Program-made: the position numbers and the translations under genes
Assembly: GCF_030159795.1 (NCBI RefSeq)
Contig: NZ_BSND01000003.1
Coordinates: forward strand, 62,001-126,000
DNA from: Methylophaga thalassica
GTDB lineage: Bacteria > Pseudomonadota > Gammaproteobacteria > Nitrosococcales > Methylophagaceae
DNA length: 64,000 nucleotides
Direction: 5' to 3'
Notes under the pieces: model-generated
Told to the model about the DNA's origin: nothing
The model's database searches: none
Seen by the model: only the letters and a program-made list of their open reading frames with translations
Shown: piece by piece, positions 62,944-64,000 of the stretch
Layout: every line of letters begins with the position of its first letter
Numbering within the stretch: position 1 is the stretch's first letter

Positions 62944-63821
62944 TGCGGATTTTAATAACCGGAAAACGGGGTCAGGTCGGGCACGAGTTAACAAAAAGTC
63001 TTTCGTGTCTTGGCGATATTATTGCCACAGATAGTCAAACACTCGATTTAAGCAAGACAGAAGAGTTAGCTGAAAAAGTAGAAATATTGGCACCTGACCT
63101 AATCGTCAATGCGGCAGCCTATACAGCTGTTGATAAAGCTGAGACTGAACAAGAACTGGCATATAAGGTCAATGCTCTTGCCCCACAGATATTAGCTGAA
63201 GTCGCCAAAAATCGTGATATCCCGCTTATTCATTACTCAACCGATTATGTATTTAATGGCAGTGGTGATAAAGCCTGGACCGAAGATGCGGAAACTCAGC
63301 CACTCAATGTGTATGGCAGAACAAAGTTGGCAGGTGAATTGGCTATTAGTAATGCCTCAGATAAATATCTGATCTTCAGAACCAGTTGGGTCTATGGTGC
63401 AAGAGGGGCTAACTTCCTCAATACGATGAAAAGGTTAGCGATTGATAAGGTGCAGTTATCTATTGTTCACGACCAGGTCGGTACACCAACATGGGCTCGT
63501 CACATCGCTGATGTAACGGCGCAAGTCATCTCGCAAAGTCACCAACAAACAGACTTCTGGCAGAGCCATAGCGGTGTATACCATCTATCTGGTGCCGGTC
63601 GTGCCAGTTGGTTTGATTTTGCCCAGCAAATATTTAATTTAATGGCTGCACAAGGACACTCAGTGCCGAAGCTTCATCCTATCACTACGCGTGATTATCC
63701 AACGCCGGCAAATCGTCCAGCTAATTCTTTACTCGATAATACAAAGTTAAAACAACATTTTGACCTTGCTTTGCCAGACTGGCAAACCACACTGGAGTGG
63801 GTAATGAGCGGAAAAGAGTGA
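62943..63821 (+). CDS. rfbD: dTDP-4-dehydrorhamnose reductase
   Basis: 292 residues. NAD(P) motif GKRGQVGHEL, VNAAAYTAVDKAE, STDYVFNG, catalytic YGRTKLAGE (YxxxK), RTSWVYGARGANFL and the final RPANSLLDNTKL. Last step to dTDP-L-rhamnose. Order B-A-C-D, all four overlapping or abutting, so one message. Confidence 0.98.
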   Translation: MRILITGKRGQVGHELTKSLSCLGDIIATDSQTLDLSKTEELAEKVEILAPDLIVNAAAYTAVDKAETEQELAYKVNALAPQILAEVAKNRDIPLIHYSTDYVFNGSGDKAWTEDAETQPLNVYGRTKLAGELAISNASDKYLIFRTSWVYGARGANFLNTMKRLAIDKVQLSIVHDQVGTPTWARHIADVTAQVISQSHQQTDFWQSHSGVYHLSGAGRASWFDFAQQIFNLMAAQGHSVPKLHPITTRDYPTPANRPANSLLDNTKLKQHFDLALPDWQTTLEWVMSGKE

Positions 63822-63901
63822 TAATCTTCTGTCTTCTTGAAGTGTATTAGCCAAAACTTGCTGAGTGTATTACGTTGACATACCCATCAATTGTAAAAAA
63901 A

Positions 63902-64000
63902 ATGGGCCTATGGTTTTTGAACAGACCTCGGCCAATAAAAAGAACGATCAGTGTCATACTGGATTTTTTAGCCATCCCATTCTCATTATGGTTAGCTTTT
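63902..64000 (+). CDS. probable polysaccharide-biosynthesis membrane protein, N-terminal part
   Basis: Open to the window end; 33 codons from ATG at 63902 (a TTG at 63875 is in frame too). MGLWFLNRPRPIKRTISVIL, then a hydrophobic DFLAIPFSLWLAF segment: basic residues followed by the first membrane helix. This resembles the N-terminus of CapD/WbpM-type nucleotide-sugar dehydratases, which often follow rhamnose genes in O-antigen clusters. Too short to be sure. Confidence 0.5.
   Translation, partial: MGLWFLNRPRPIKRTISVILDFLAIPFSLWLAF

Overview
The window reads as chromosome of a gammaproteobacterium of moderate-to-low GC. The gene order lpxC / DciA-like / M23 peptidase / secA / argJ and the block corB-ypjD / ffh-rpsP-rimM-trmD-rplS are typical of that class. 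My impression is a marine methylotroph close to Methylophaga, but this rests on general protein resemblance, not on a search. Most of the window is dense housekeeping sequence with short gaps and few mobile features.

Layout. 1-17.8 kb: cell-envelope and housekeeping genes (lpxC end, secA, argJ, GT9 glycosyltransferase, marC, peptide deformylase, DEAD-box helicase, dodecin with a dihydrolipoyl-dehydrogenase-like flavoprotein, ABC-F protein YbiT, GIY-YIG protein, msrB). 17.8-23.4 kb: the most regulated part. It holds a candidate Fur-controlled small RNA, an unknown small protein, a protein with three EF-hand repeats, and a CpxA/CpxR/CpxP-like envelope-stress system. Tandem TTTAC-N5-TTTAC sites (CpxR boxes) precede the unknown gene, the EF-hand gene and the cpxR/cpxP pair, which suggests one local regulon. 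23.5-41.5 kb: ung, two more ABC-F proteins, an ammonium-transporter/PAS/GGDEF/EAL fusion, a membrane haem protein, cspA, yggX-mutY, AsmA, a 645-residue unknown, CorB-like and YpjD-like membrane proteins. 41.7-53.0 kb: ffh and the rpsP operon, xerD, yajQ, dsbC, lpxH, ppi, glnS, cysS, folD.

53.0-55.3 kb: tRNA-Pro and tRNA-Arg, followed by a 2,041-bp prophage scar. It is bounded by a 50-bp direct repeat of the tRNA-Arg 3' half and contains an integrase C-terminus, an endolysin fragment, an intact nested Rz/Rz1 spanin pair and an FkbM methyltransferase. Short ACTTTCGCCAT-type repeats cluster at both ends and may be integrase arm sites. 55.3-60.2 kb: an iron-uptake block, with a Fur-type promoter far upstream of a catecholate-type TonB receptor, then PiuC and an alpha-hydroxy-acid oxidase. 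60.4-64.0 kb: rfbBACD for dTDP-L-rhamnose and the start of a probable polysaccharide-biosynthesis membrane protein.

Best candidates for undescribed biology are the Fur-controlled small RNA (17885-17991), the CpxR-box cluster around the EF-hand and unknown proteins (18176-22245), and the tRNA-Arg prophage scar with its retained spanins and methyltransferase. All functional calls come from reading motifs by eye; no database search was possible.
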